Source: Prostheceraeus crozeri (lineage: Eukaryota > Platyhelminthes > Polycladida > Euryleptidae). From it: a DNA stretch of 64,000 nt. Shown here piece after piece: positions 13,075 through 25,051 of the stretch. Position numbers and translations under genes: made by a program. The notes under the pieces are model-generated. The model did no database searches and had not been told where the DNA came from. It was given only the letters and a program-made list of their open reading frames with translations. Each line of letters starts with the position of its first letter. The stretch's first letter is position 1. The stretch is from NCBI GenBank assembly GCA_907163375.1, contig CAJQUW010007737.1:1-64000 (forward strand). Direction: 5' to 3'.

Positions 13075-15076
13075 GTGAGAATGCTTCAGATTTTATCACA
13101 ATGCGGCCATGACGACCTATAGGGCAAAAACAGCTCTCAGACTTTCCAGGGCAGATGATTATTCTCTTCAAATGTAAAAATCCGACCTTGGTGACGACAG
13201 TGTCTAGTTGACAACAGCTTTGAAGCGACAAAGGCCCTAAAACAGTCAATTGTCGCCAAAGAAACGAATTTCGGAGCTAGGGATTCAACTGTCTCATCTA
13301 TGAGGCGCATTTCAGTCAGTGATAAATTGCTGGACATGTCATTAGTTCGAGGGCATGAGTATTTGAAACTCACAAAAGTGAGCTGACCTCAGTGATCGAC
13401 AACATGCATGACGTCTGTTGCCGTAATATACAGGGTTTTTCGGACGAAGAAAAGTTTTCATGGCAACAGTCTTCTAATAGACTAAATCATCGCATTTACC
13501 AAGAAGTGAATGTAAAACTGACATATCTGAAGAAGATCTGTTCGCGGAGTATGAAAATTCTGCTATTTACTGTGTTGCTCATGACATGGAAGGCGAATTT
13601 CTTGGGGAATTCTATAGTAGAGTCCTGAAGGCAACACGTTTATTGTGAGGATGTGACCACAGATGTTACAGAAATTAATTGGATCACCAAACAGCAACGA
13701 CAGTAAGGGCCTCAATCCAGCTTATTCAGCTTTCTTCTCCTGATAATTGCACTGCAAGATTGGCATTTAAAGATTTGAATGTCGTGTATTTCTGCTTGGA
13801 GCTTCCTAATTAGCAGAAACGCCGAAGAATCGGCGTAACACACACTACTGATGATTTAAAAACGTGCTTGGCAAAAGCTTGGTATGATGTTCCATAAAGC
13901 GTCAGATGATAAGGAGGAGTCAAAACATGGCAAACTTCAGTCATTTCGATCGGGCTAGATAACTCTTCAATTCCAAGGTTTTGTTGTTGACTCGACCGCT
14001 GTACTCATCGTCCGGTAACCTTACATGACTTCCGTCTATTTTTCTACATCATACCACTACTAAACTGCGCATAATCTGAGCACTACTTGTGTAAATACGA
14101 TTATGTTCTTTCTCATATTCAGCAGTTGTAATACTTCATTCGAAATGAAGCGGGTAGATGGCTATTGACCTTTTGAATTCATCTGTCATACACTTCAATT
14201 GCAACCAAAGTACCTGCGGTGATTATAAAATCACAATACTCTCAAAGTGTCAACAGTAGCCACATCGAATCCAATTCCAGATGATCAGCTGACAAGTGCA
14301 TTCATAAAGGTATTGTGTTATTTGACCGCACAGTGGAAGTTGCTGGAAGATAAACGGTTCAAGGATTAGATGATCAATTTCATCCTCAGCTGATGTTCGA
14401 GACTTTGCATCGTGTCAATGAGTACTCGATACGGTCACTCATGATTGAACTGTGTAATATTCAGATAATTTGCGCCCACATCTTCTTCGAATTCTGCAAC
14501 ATACTTTTTTATGTTATTGAATTCTAGAAGTATGAAATTCAGATTTCATTTTCTAAATCAGGTTAGTTTGTTTTACTTAGAAGAATAGGAAGTTATCCGG
14601 AATCGTGAAACACTCTTTTATGTTATCAAGTTTCCTAATAGTAGTTTTAATGCAGCCTCACTCTAAGCCTTTCCTACGTACGCCTCAGTCTGGAAAGATA
14701 TCCACAAACTTGAAAAATATTCAGCACGAAAGTCCTCGGTAGCCGTGTTTCGACTTATACGAGTAAGAACTTATTGACACGACAAGGAAAGGCACAAACT
14801 ATCGTCTAAGGGCGTGTTTGCCCATTCTGGCTATAGTGAGCTAGTTTAGACCTTCATCAGCCGGTGAATGTGTTCAATACATTTGCAATTAATTGGCATA
14901 AACGGTAGTCCTCTGTCTCATCAATTCTAGCTTAATTATGATAATTTGTAATTGATTGATGGTGCTATTCTTCCAATCAACTACTTTCATTCCTGTGTGC
15001 AGGTATTTGAAGTGATGCTCGTGTCAATTGCCTGGCTTTTTGTTTGAATGAGGATTGCACCATAATGACACGTAAA
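13075..15076. other. ARHGAP39 intron, no gene seen
   Basis: A/T-rich intronic sequence. An open frame at 13392-13628 lacks splice context and shows no recognisable family. No clear repeat boundaries seen by eye. Confidence 0.45.
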
Positions 15077-15226
15077 CTAGGGTTAAAGCGATATCGATAC
15101 CGACACGATGATATCGATATTATCGGTATTTTTCGGATACCAATAATATCGATATTAATATCGATAGTATCGATAAAGAATTTTGAAATATCGATAATGA
15201 AAATTTCACTATCGTTTTAACCCTAG
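15077..15226. mobile_element. Short inverted-repeat element rich in ATCGAT (MITE-like)
   Basis: A 150-bp unit beginning CTAGGGTTAAAGCGATA and ending with the near reverse complement TATCGTTTTAACCCTAG. It is flanked by direct TAAA repeats (15073-15076 and 15227-15230). The interior is almost entirely overlapping ATCGATA/TATCGAT words, so it can fold on itself in many registers. It has no coding capacity. The length, ends and 4-bp duplication suit a MITE; the superfamily is unknown. Confidence 0.75.
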
Positions 15227-17373
15227 TAAACATACCCTGCGGAGTACACAATCGCCGACTTGTTATAATCAAAGAAAAACATTTACATTGAGTTCTTTGA
15301 CTCGAGTGGCTGACGGCCACAGTGAATGATGAGCTTCTTCACAGGAGTATCGCACCTGTTTCTACGGTTTTTCTGAACTCAGCTTGACTGTTGGAAGACA
15401 CTGAAGTTTGTTTTGTTAATATCCGCAATCTGTAGATGTGCGAGTTGTTTCATCTGTGGATAATTCAGGAGGAATTGTCAGTGTCATTCTGCATCGATGC
15501 CCAAGAAAACGTACGGAATAAATCTGCTGTCTTGGTGCTGCATTAGTTTGACGTTGTTATGGAATGGTCAGTTAATCTCATTCCTTCAACATTGTACATC
15601 GTCACACATCGTCAAAACTGTCTTCATTAACTACTTCCCCATTCATCACTGTTGGTAATGTCTCTACCTTCATTCACTGTAGGGAGTCTCCACACAAACT
15701 TGATTCACACAACAGATACGCGACGAATTCATGGAATTGAAGGAGAAAATAGAAACTCGAAGAAAATCAAATAGGAAACACGATTGACGTCTCCTCTCAA
15801 TGTTGCGTCATTACTTCTCAAATGTAGGTGCATGAGAGTGGATAAAGGGATAGATAACAGGCTCTCATTGACAGAACTACGGAATATAGCAGCAACAGAA
15901 CTTTCCCAGGTTTTATGTTGCGTACAGCTATCATAACGCACGAGATAGGATATGTCAACACGATATGACGTGATACGAACGATATCATAAGAAGTTCACC
16001 TCTTAGTTTTCTCTAGTGCATTTATCCAAGGTACTCGACACTCAAGATTGAGGAACACACAATTTTCAATCTCAAAATCACACACGAGAATGAGGTCACA
16101 AAATAAATACTTCGGTGTAAGAATCACTGCAAGAAAATTGTCAGACATGAAAATAACCTCTTAAGCATTAGTTCAGAGCATAGATTAGGACTGCAGCATT
16201 TATGTAGTTTTGAAAATACAAGAAAGTTAAGTCATTATGTTTGAAGACTTTTTCTCTTAAACTACTATATTGCTGTCAGTTATATGATCAAATGTGAAGG
16301 AGATACTTACATTTCCTTCTTAGAAATTAGTCCTAATTCTCTGCTATTTATGATAAAACTACAATGCACCTTTCACTTCTTGAAAATTTCTTCATATCAC
16401 GCTGATGATGATTATACTTTCAAGATCATCGGAGCAATTTATTCATCATGTAAATAGCTGTCTCTCAAGAAACAGTATCTAAAATGGCTCATTATTTTCG
16501 TTTAGTTATAACTTAAATAGACATATTCTGTGACTTTACTGACATACAATGAATTTATGGCATTCTTCTTCTCCTTTGCTCATATACGCACATGTAAATG
16601 TAAAATCATTGATGAGTGTCCTCTGACGGATGCCTCGCATTACACTCGAAGCAAATTTCCGATGTGTCCAAATCAAATATTCAACGCATTCAAGACTGAA
16701 ACAATGCGTTGAGCAAAAAGTGAGTCGATACTCAATATGATTCAAAACAATTGAAGCCACACTTGTAGGTGCAGTTCCCCCATGTTATCATTGCCTCTAT
16801 CCTTCCTTTCATTATATCCTTGATACTCATCGCACCAATGGAAAAGCGCCGCTCACATAGAGAGCCATGTTGCTGTGTGGATCATAAAAAATGAAATGCG
16901 GTCGCTCCATGTCACGAATTGGAATACAGCACGATTTCTATGACCTAGCGGACTGAACATCGACATATTGAATCGTAGGTGACCATAGCGCGTTTGACAT
17001 CGACTTCGCTTCCAGCTTGGAATGTCTTTCGCAGATGTAAAACAAATTTATATTTCACAATGCAATAATCTCTGTGACTATTGCTTCCATAACACCGTCT
17101 TCATTGCACTACTTCATGGAAACACATCAGCACATTCAGAATATTGCTTGCTAACTATCATGCATGTAGTTCGAAAAATTAGCACATAGAAAGTTTTTCA
17201 TCTTCTAAAATACCAAATTCTACATGGAAATCTCAAGAAATACCCTTGATATCTACAATGCCATGACACAAGGTAGATTTTTGACAGCTACAAAAGTCTG
17301 ATGGTCATAGATTCTGACAATCCTGTGAAATATAAAGTTACTTACGGAACTCGTACAAAGATATCCATCTTAA
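15227..17373. other. ARHGAP39 intron, no gene seen
   Basis: A/T-rich sequence with only short overlapping open frames on both strands (for example 15729-15941 and 16530-16760) and no convincing exon or repeat boundaries. Confidence 0.45.
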
Positions 17374-17960
17374 TTGCATTACCTGTCTCCTGAGCTAAGT
17401 CTCTCTGAGTTGGTCGACCAAGGCCACGACCAACTTAGACCAGCCGACATACTTCTGCCTTCTCGGCATTTGGGTAAGACGGCGGCTTTGGATATCACGG
17501 CCACCCATCCGCTGAATTCAAATTCATTTTCGGAAGCGAGGGTTGCCGTGGGATCTGTAGCCGCCTCTCCTGAGACCCGGAAGTTCGCTGACAATTGACA
17601 AATGTTGGGCTGGAGTTGTACTCCGATCGCCGTCAGTACGTACAGAACTTGGGGAAATGTGGCTAAGAACACTTTGAGGCGCATTTCATCTCTCCTATCC
17701 CTCCACACCCTTACATCGCGAGATGGCATCGAACAAGGCATTTTTGGTCGCCTTAGCCTAACCCTGCTGCGCGCAAACGCGAGGCTCTCCTGCTGAGATC
17801 GGCAGGCGTGCTCGGAGCCGGTGAACTCAGATTTTCGGGCTTGCCGTCAAAGGCGCCACGCAGTAAGGTGTGTCTTTTTAATAATTTCATAACTTTCTTT
17901 TATACGTTTACTTTTATACTTTTGTACCATCCTATTTTCCTGTTCTAAATATAAAGTTAT
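17374..17960 (+). mobile_element. 3' end of a decayed reverse-transcriptase-bearing retroelement
   Basis: A G/C-rich island whose reading contains motifs shared by the C-terminal region of a widespread family of RT proteins in invertebrate genomes: RPADILLPS, LDITATHPLN, LGWSCTPIAVSTY and LSLTLLRANAR. A non-LTR type is most likely, but the class is not proven from this fragment. The copy is truncated and broken, with at least one break, and looks old. A 3' tail region runs to about 17960. It lies sense-oriented in the ARHGAP39 intron. Confidence 0.7.
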
Positions 17961-18300
17961 TTTCCTGTCCATGGCCATTATTCTCGATCAACAAACCATG
18001 ACCTCGTCCTACGTGCTCGTGCATGGACATGTTGATCTCGAAAAATGCAATAAAGATGGATATTTTGCACTTGTTGCGAAAAACAGATTTCTTATGATGA
18101 AAATTCACCATACCAATGATGGATTCGTCTGTAGTCTGATGACCTGCACAAGGTTGACGTCATCAATGGTCTAATCTTCGTCTCTCTGATTGGTGAAACA
18201 ATTGAAGAAGAAGACTGATGCTGACATAATCCATGTTAGATTTCACCGCTGTTTTGTCTTGTGACTCCACCCTCCGATGTCGGCGTGTGATTCCGTGCAG

Positions 18301-18588
18301 CAGCCCAACAGCGGCCGTCTTCGGCCCGGATTTGTATCACGAATGATCGACATGTTCGAAAAGAGTGAAACTCCTCGCCGTGGACTCAGTGCAGAATCAG
18401 TGAGACCTGTGGATGCTTTAGTAGAGGAGAATATTCGACTGCGGCGTCAACTTGAGACAATGGCGAGCCACTGCTCTCAATTGGAAGCGTGTATGAGCAC
18501 TCTTCGACGTGGGACCTCTCAAACCATCACACGCCACGAGAGTATCAAACTTGGGTGCTCTACTCTGAAGCCACGACGTCGTCTCGAA
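18301..18588 (+). CDS. ARHGAP39: ARHGAP39-type gene, exon 3 visible: coiled-coil segment
   Basis: A 288-bp exon, phase 0 to phase 0, from acceptor TTCCGTGCAG to donor GAA|GTAAGT. The 96 residues start QPNSGRLRPGFVSRMIDMFE and then form a short coiled coil: VDALVEENIRLRRQLETMA has leucine/hydrophobic heptads and continues to CMSTLRR, followed by a basic tail (KPRRRLE). Phases are compatible with the exons before and after, which is the argument for including it. Human ARHGAP39 has no obvious equivalent, so it could be a lineage-specific or alternatively spliced exon. An in-frame ATG at 18277 upstream of the acceptor leaves open an alternative first exon. Confidence 0.68.
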
Positions 18589-19076
18589 GTAAGTAGAAGC
18601 AGTGGTGTGTTGTTTTAGAGGTTGAGAATCACAAGGAAGTTGATCTAATAGAAGGCGGTCAAGAAATAAAACATACAGAGGCGCGCCGGAGCCTACTCAG
18701 TATTGCCGTGTGGTTTCGTGATGAGATACTTTCTTGAAAAAGGAATATTCAGATTAATAGCTTTGCAGAATAAACTTGTATCCTGGTTCTTAAAATGGAA
18801 ATCAAATCATGAAGAAGTAGATTCACATGATTCAAGGCCGGTGATGCATGTAGTATGGGCTTAAGTTTGAAGGCTGATTTGGTGCAGGTCACTAATTCTT
18901 GACCAGCATCATCTGAATCTGAGGTACAAATAGTATGGTTTTGGAATGCAATCGTGTATGAAATAATGAGATTTACGAACCAAAGCATGTACGCCAGCCC
19001 TTTGCTGGAAGCTGATACACAAGCAAAATTACGCACTCCCTTTAGTTTAGCGAAAGTTAAAAAGAATATTTGCTAG

Positions 19077-19724
19077 CAGGGACTCCGGGTGGCAAGTATA
19101 TAAGCCTAGTTCTTGTAACCTACATCATAGATCATTAGGCTTACCTCAGCCTGATTTTAGTGATCATTGGTGCATCAAATCAATCATTTTCTATGAAAGT
19201 TTGTGAACTTTGCACATCACTTGTTGGTGTGTGCTTCACACGGCTTTTCTCCAGTCTCTACTAGGCAGGAAGATTCCCCATCCTTCTGCAAAACATATGA
19301 ATACACTTTCGATTTTAATATGCGCTTTGAAGGAGACAATTACACACGATTGACGTTAGGGTGAGAGGTAATGTTCTTGAAAAAACTAATATTTTACTTT
19401 TGTCTCCGATGTGACCTTTGGTGCGTAGTTGTGATCGAGGTAGGAAAGCTTGTCTTCTCTACTAAATCACAGAGTGAAAAGACAATCCTTTTTTCACTAT
19501 CACGGTTCATTCCCTCAACTATTACAAACTTTGCAGACACTGCTGTCTCTGTACTTTTGTTTGACGGAGAAAGTTGACATCAAGACAGTGACACCTATGC
19601 GCGATGATAAATAATTTGTTTGTATTATATTTCGGGTCTAGGTATAGGCCGGAGTCCGTAGTCCTATCATTTGATAAGACTTCGACTCCACCAAAAATGA
19701 TAGGACTCCGACTCCGCATCCCTG
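19077..19724. mobile_element. Non-autonomous hAT element, family B, copy 1
   Basis: Begins CAGGGACTCCGGGTGGC and ends GGACTCCGACTCCGCATCCCTG, imperfect inverted ends of hAT style. Flanks TTTGCTAG (19069-19076) and TTTACAAG (19725-19732) match at 6 of 8 positions, consistent with an aged 8-bp duplication. 648 bp, no transposase. A near full-length relative lies nested at 57214-57865, and a 3' piece at 56302-56453. Confidence 0.88.
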
Positions 19725-19732
19725 TTTACAAG

Positions 19733-21324
19733 TATAGTTTGTCTCGGACGTTTCGGGTCCCGACCCTTTATCAAACAGGAAGCTACCTTTGGCAAATTAT
19801 TCCATGTAAATTTATCTTCTCTTAATTATTCATTTTAAATCTCATCGTATTTAATGACAGTACTTTACAAGGCGTTTATATTCATTGAAAAAGTATAATC
19901 AAAATTAAAATAACTAAACGATAACCGTGAATGATATTGATATAAACAAACTCATTCTGGAAAGTTGTGATACTTGTAAATCAGACGTCCTTCCTGCCGA
20001 CAGACACGTTTGGGGTTCGACCTCTTGACTAAAACAAGCTCCACCAGTGGCCAAGCTCTTGCCAATGTGCCTCGAAGAACATCCGATCAAGAAGTAATAA
20101 TACCGTAATCAAATGGGATTTCATTAAAGGGTTAAAATTCATCATATCTATGATCTCTAATCCAGTTCCATGTATTAGAATGCTAAAACTAATGTCATCG
20201 CTGTATTGGAAGCATAAATATGCAGAATTTGATAAATGGTAAGGATAAAGAGGCCACTCTTTCGACAGAATTTAGTAAAGTGGCTCTGAAATGGTCGTCT
20301 CCATTCCTGCATTTCGAGCACTCTCAGTGAAATGAGATTCTTGTGTTGGCACTTGAGTGAGAAGCATGTCAGAGTCGGTGGTGTGGCCTCATTCAATGTT
20401 TGCGCTCTGTGGCTGTTTGTTTATTCAGTAAACAGCGGGGCGTGAATGTTGCGGCAGACAAATGCATGAATAAAATAGAAGCTTCGTGAGCGGTAGTAGT
20501 TCATGTGTGACTTGATAGTCGAAGTAGACACGGTGCGTGTTTAGATTATCGGAGACCTCCGCCCCCACGGTCAATATGCAATTTCAAGTCTTAGCACGGT
20601 GAAGCGCGTGTCCGCTAATCCCAGGGATACTGTCTCCAAATGCGATCAAACACGGAAACATTTTCTTCTCGTCTTTTAACCGTTAGTAAATAATCTGCCG
20701 CAACTTCACGCTCTTCAGCCTGTCAGATCAAATTCTCTCTACTCGTTGTTGTAATTCAATTTTATCTGAGGACAGAGATATCGGAGTCCCTGAATTCCTA
20801 GGCGACTTTGGCACAGGTGCAGGTTTGAACAATACTAAACATTCCTGAGGTTGGTGTACAATGGAGTGGCCTGTTGAACTTGGTATGACGCATAATAGAA
20901 TGGTCAGCCAAGTGCCGAATAGATGGTTCTGCAATGATGTAGGCGTTACCCGAGTGAATTTCGGCTTTCCATGCCTGCAGAGGCTGTTACGTGTATGAAA
21001 CGATGATGATTATAATGCTGCATAGTTTGACTTAAAAGCAGATTTGGATAATTACTGTATACTCTATCAAATCTCGACAGGGGTTGTCACCATGGAACAT
21101 ATTGTCCTGGCCTTATGATTGTCTTCAATGGAGTGGCATTGATGCAAGAAGACATGGAAGTACATCCTCGAACCACTAAGCCACCGGACCATCTATTAGC
21201 GTGAATTCGCCAAAAAAGCGCGTATTTAGAGAAAATGTGGCCCTTGATCATTTTGATCAGCTAGAGACCTTCCAGAATAATATTTAATAATTATTTAAAT
21301 CACAACATTAATCTAATTTGGTCT
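19733..21324. other. ARHGAP39 intron, no gene seen
   Basis: Intronic sequence. A minus-strand open frame at 20728-20934 follows a CATCATTGCAG acceptor-like site, but its codon content is unremarkable and it is left uncalled. Confidence 0.4.
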
Positions 21325-21520
21325 CCGTTGCACAGTGGTTAAGTGGTTGGCCTAGCGATCTCTCGGTCCAGAGGTCGAGCCCCGAAAGTGTCATTAGAAT
21401 TCATCAGGAAAGGCATCCGGACTCAAAAATCACAACGCTTCAGATTTAAGTATGACAGTGTCAGCACCGTCCAAGCCCCCTGTATGGGCGAGTAGTGACG
21501 TTAGACCATCAGTTTTCATA
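21325..21520 (+). mobile_element. tRNA-derived SINE, family A, copy 2
   Basis: Same family as 7600-7783: A-box TGGTTAAGTGGTTGGCC, B-box GAGGTCGAGCCCC, then the GAAAGTGTCATT block, an AGGAAAGGCATCCGG block and CCCTGTATGGGCGAG. Boundaries are approximate because no clear target duplication remains, suggesting greater age than copy 1. Confidence 0.82.
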
Positions 21521-24020
21521 GTGAACGTGACTTCCACAGTAAGTCTTAATGCTAATAGATACACTTATTTAGAATAGTTCAGACACTGCCTCAATACTGT
21601 GTCCACTACCTTCACGATACTTCCAATAAATTAGAAATTAATCAATTTGTCGAATTTGTATTCCGTGACTCTATCCTTCGTTGGAAAGCAATTCCGCATT
21701 GGAATCAGATAAGTATCCATCCGATCAAGCCAATGCTCAGCGCAGTAAATCGCAGCAAATAGAAACCAGCTGTCTTGTATGCTAAGTTAATTGAAAAGAG
21801 ACTCTGATATCGAACTGTCTGATGATATCCCATGTGGATAACAGCTGGCTGTGATCGCTATGAAACAATATTTATGGAAGCTGAATTGGAATGTCCTCAG
21901 ACTGTTAATCAAAACTGAAACGACGAAATCTCGAAGAGGATTAAGTTCAGTGCAACTTCATTAATGGTGATTGAAACTGAGAAAAATTTATCTTGGAAAT
22001 GATCGATTTCTCCGTGTCTGTGTAAGATGAGTTGGGGAAACGTGTGTTGGGGAGAACTGAAATCCGTAACAAGTCTTGGACAGTGCATGAGATGAAGTCT
22101 TGATCCCACTGAAAGTACGAAGACGTCATTATTTGTCCACGTTAGGACTGATTGAGCAATAGATTTCTGTTGTCCACTAACATTACACTAAGAAGTCAAA
22201 ATTTATAGAAAGAGCGCGAAATTCTCCTAGATAGCATATTTACCATTAAGTTGGATTAAAGAACTGATAATGATTTTGTTATAACTCACGAATAGTTTTA
22301 AGACGCGTATGCCCGTATCAAACAGTTATGTAGATTAGTCTCACTCATCAACCTGACCTACTTCATCGAATCAGTTAATCTACGCAGTAACCAGTGATTT
22401 GGGCATCTGGCTGGCAGCTGTTTGCAGACCAATTATAATTATCACATTTACACAGACTAAATTATTAAGTAATTCAACCACAAAGTAGGATAATTTAGTG
22501 CGTTAATTATCGCTGTTAGAATTTACCTCCATCAAGTCCAAATACTTAAAACTTGAGTCTTGATAGAATGATTTTTCGTTTTTCCAATCAGTTAAAACAA
22601 GCTCTTTTCAAAAAAATCAATTTTTTGAAGTATTTTACGTCCCTAACTTTCTGTTGAACTGTATGAACAACTGTAGAAGTGAATTAGTTCGTGAAAAAAT
22701 ATTCACTGAAATTCAATTGTTCTCATGAGGGGAGGGGACGATTCGGGTCCGATATGGATAGGTTTTGAGGTGAATCCTATAATTGTCTTCGAAATATCGG
22801 AGATTTGATAGTGTGTTATTGGAAGCATTTGTTGGCAGTAAATCAAAAGATTAGATTCCACTTTCTGTACAAAGTGTCCTCAAACAGGACACCCGCTAAG
22901 TTTGTAGAAAAGAATAAGAATTTCATAAACCAACAGGCAATACCAATGACTTTTGAGAATGTGTGGACTGACTGCAATTTTGGTGCTATTTTAAATACTT
23001 GGATTTCGGGAAAATATTCCGAGAAGGGCCTGCAGTTCATTAGACGTGGCGAATTTATTCACTGATGTTCATATTACTGAGCGCAATATTCTCCTTAAGC
23101 AGAAAAATCCACCCGATGACTGTATGATGTGGCTATGCAGTTGTGTCATTTCAAATGTCTTCCTATTTGTTGTTTATTATAAGTCACGTCAATTACATAA
23201 TTTTTAAGTGATCTATATCGTTTTGTCAATGAATGAAAATTGAAAAATAGTTATTGACAGCAGATTTTGTGTATGACGGAGGAGCGCACTCCTGCAAGCG
23301 ACTGATCACGCGTTTTCTCAATTCAGTTGTTGCAGCAGCGTTGTAATTATCGGTGGAGAGTCAGTTATAAAGTCCATCAACAACTATGAATCCCTGACAC
23401 TCGCTTGTCTAAGGATTCCAATCCAAATTTGTCAATCTTTTAACTTCCGAGGTTAACTTTTTCAGCAGTAAGAAATCCAAGTTTGTTAAATACTTCGAAT
23501 TCTTAATCAATGTCCAAATAATCCTTCGAAGAGGAAACGAAGCCCTAGAAATTGAGGAAATGAACGAAGGAGGCGGGGAAATGGCCGATGGATGAAAAAG
23601 GATGTAACGAACGCAGAAAGGTCAAGTATCACTGAAGAAGGATGCGAATAATTAATGGTAGTGTTGCGAATTTTGTGTCGCAGAATTGCAAATGTCAGAG
23701 ATGACCTTTGGGTCTTGACAGGAACGAGGAGATGAGGCGATCATGACAGAATGATTTTTACAGCAGTTGCTATAACTGAAGACACCCGAAGTCAATTGGC
23801 AGTATAGCATTTGCCGTTGTTGAACTGAAATTGTCGTTTTTGCTCTGGTAATGTCTTTCATGGGTGATAAAACCTGTAGTCCTACAGCATTATCCAAAGA
23901 TCACATCTTCTTAGGTTATGAGGTATTTACATCAGAAATGATCTCAAAATGTATTCATATGAGTTTGCTGTCAGAGTCCAGACTAGTGATCTTAACTAGT
24001 CAATCAATCGAACCTCTAGG
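21521..24020. other. ARHGAP39 intron, no gene supported
   Basis: Mostly A/T-rich DNA. An 86-codon open frame at 22805-23065 (plus) and an 81-codon one at 23652-23897 (minus) have coding-like composition but no recognisable family and no clear splice partners. Confidence 0.4.
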
Positions 24021-24240
24021 TGGTAGGATAGCTCAGTTGGCTAAAGGCCGCACTTCAATAGGGAAGTGCAGAAGGTCCAGGGTTCGAGTCTCTCCACCGC
24101 GGTACCACATCCTTTATTAGAGTTTGCTAACCCTAGCCTGATGAGAGTTGCGAGTGTGTGATGGACGATGGTTGCCCCACCCCCAGCTTGCTAGCATGGC
24201 TCTGTGTCTTGGGTGGAGCAGGGAGGGATGAGTAAAATAG
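24021..24240 (+). mobile_element. tRNA-derived SINE, family B, copy 1
   Basis: The head is strongly tRNA-like: GATAGCTCAGTTGGC (A box) and GGGTTCGAGTCTC (B box). The D arm and acceptor stem no longer pair properly, so it is not a functional tRNA gene. A body follows with a CCCAGCTTGCTAGCATGGC block, a TTGGGTGGAGCAGGGAGGG block and an A-rich end. The body recurs at 26800-26985. Confidence 0.8.
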
Positions 24241-24523
24241 TCCTTTCTAGACGACAGTAGCACAGATATCTGATACCTGATCATAGACATCGGTGGACAA
24301 CCTTAGGCTGCTGGTCAACTCCATAGACATAGCGGTTGAGAGATTAGTCAACGACAAATCCTCGAATAAACTATAGAAGCCGCAAATAATGCACTTTTCA
24401 TGAAACATTTCTTGATGGCAATCATGTGTGTGGTTCTCCTTACTCATATGTCGCTACCTTAAATTACCGCAATTTAGCCGATCATGAAAACACATTACAT
24501 ATTTGCGATGAATGCCTTTTGTT

Positions 24524-24535
24524 TTTGCACTTTAT
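24524..24535 (-). terminator. Candidate poly(A) signal for the minus-strand exon at 24755-25051
   Basis: On the minus strand the sequence reads AAAATAAAGTGC, containing the canonical AATAAA about 220 bases after the stop codon at 24755-24757. Supports a terminal exon here; it is a short motif and could occur by chance in A/T-rich DNA. Confidence 0.45.
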
Positions 24536-24754
24536 TTTGATGAAATTTTAGAGAGAATGAAAAGCGGGTGAAAATGACCACAAGCAATGAAAGAATCTAG
24601 AAAAATGACAGTGTCCACAAGTATTCATGTTATTTCATCACTACGCGAAAATGAGAAGAATCAGATGGTTTTGAGTTCAATTTCAAATAAACTGAAATGA
24701 GTGAATGATTTCTTTTAATGTGTTTCGTTTCATCCTGCGAAGGATGAGAGAAGA

Positions 24755-25051
24755 TTATGGAGAAGAAGTGACAGATATCGGAATTGAATCCCTTTCTGAT
24801 ACACTATTGCACGATGGGGAGAAGTATGAATGAGATACGAATGCTGTAGGATGAAGGAGCTGCTGATCTCTGTCGCTCGCTGGTAGGAGTTGAAGAGAGC
24901 TAGTTCCTGATTGGCCGCTGTTCGAGCACTGACTCATCGTCGTCCATTGATCGCCGACTGACGCAATTTTCCCATTGTTGTGACCCCGACTCGAGCCGCC
25001 ACTGCTGCTGCTGCTGGTGGTGGTGCAGAGATCTGAGTTGTCTTCATTCAG
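24755..25051 (-). CDS. Candidate terminal exon of an unidentified minus-strand gene
   Basis: From an acceptor reading CTGATTCAGCTCTGACAG the frame is open for 98 codons to TAA. It begins LNEDNSDLCTTTSSSSSGG (the CTG/GGT-rich tract at 24990-25025 encodes Thr/Ser) and ends VSERDSIPISVTSSP. Only phase 0 is open from this acceptor. Composition is Ser/Thr/Gln/Asn-rich, like a disordered C-terminal tail, and the exon is far more G/C-rich than its surroundings. It lies inside the ARHGAP39 intron on the opposite strand. No family recognised and the preceding exon is uncertain (27083-27223 is one possibility). It could also be a retained pseudogene fragment. Confidence 0.45.
   Translation of the reverse strand: MNEDNSDLCTTTSSSSSGGSSRGHNNGKIASVGDQWTTMSQCSNSGQSGTSSLQLLPASDRDQQLLHPTAFVSHSYFSPSCNSVSERDSIPISVTSSP

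Noticed and set aside
24027-24095. Functional tRNA gene
   Set aside because: A and B boxes are clear, but the D-arm and acceptor-stem halves do not pair, and the body continues into a dispersed repeat; it is a SINE head.
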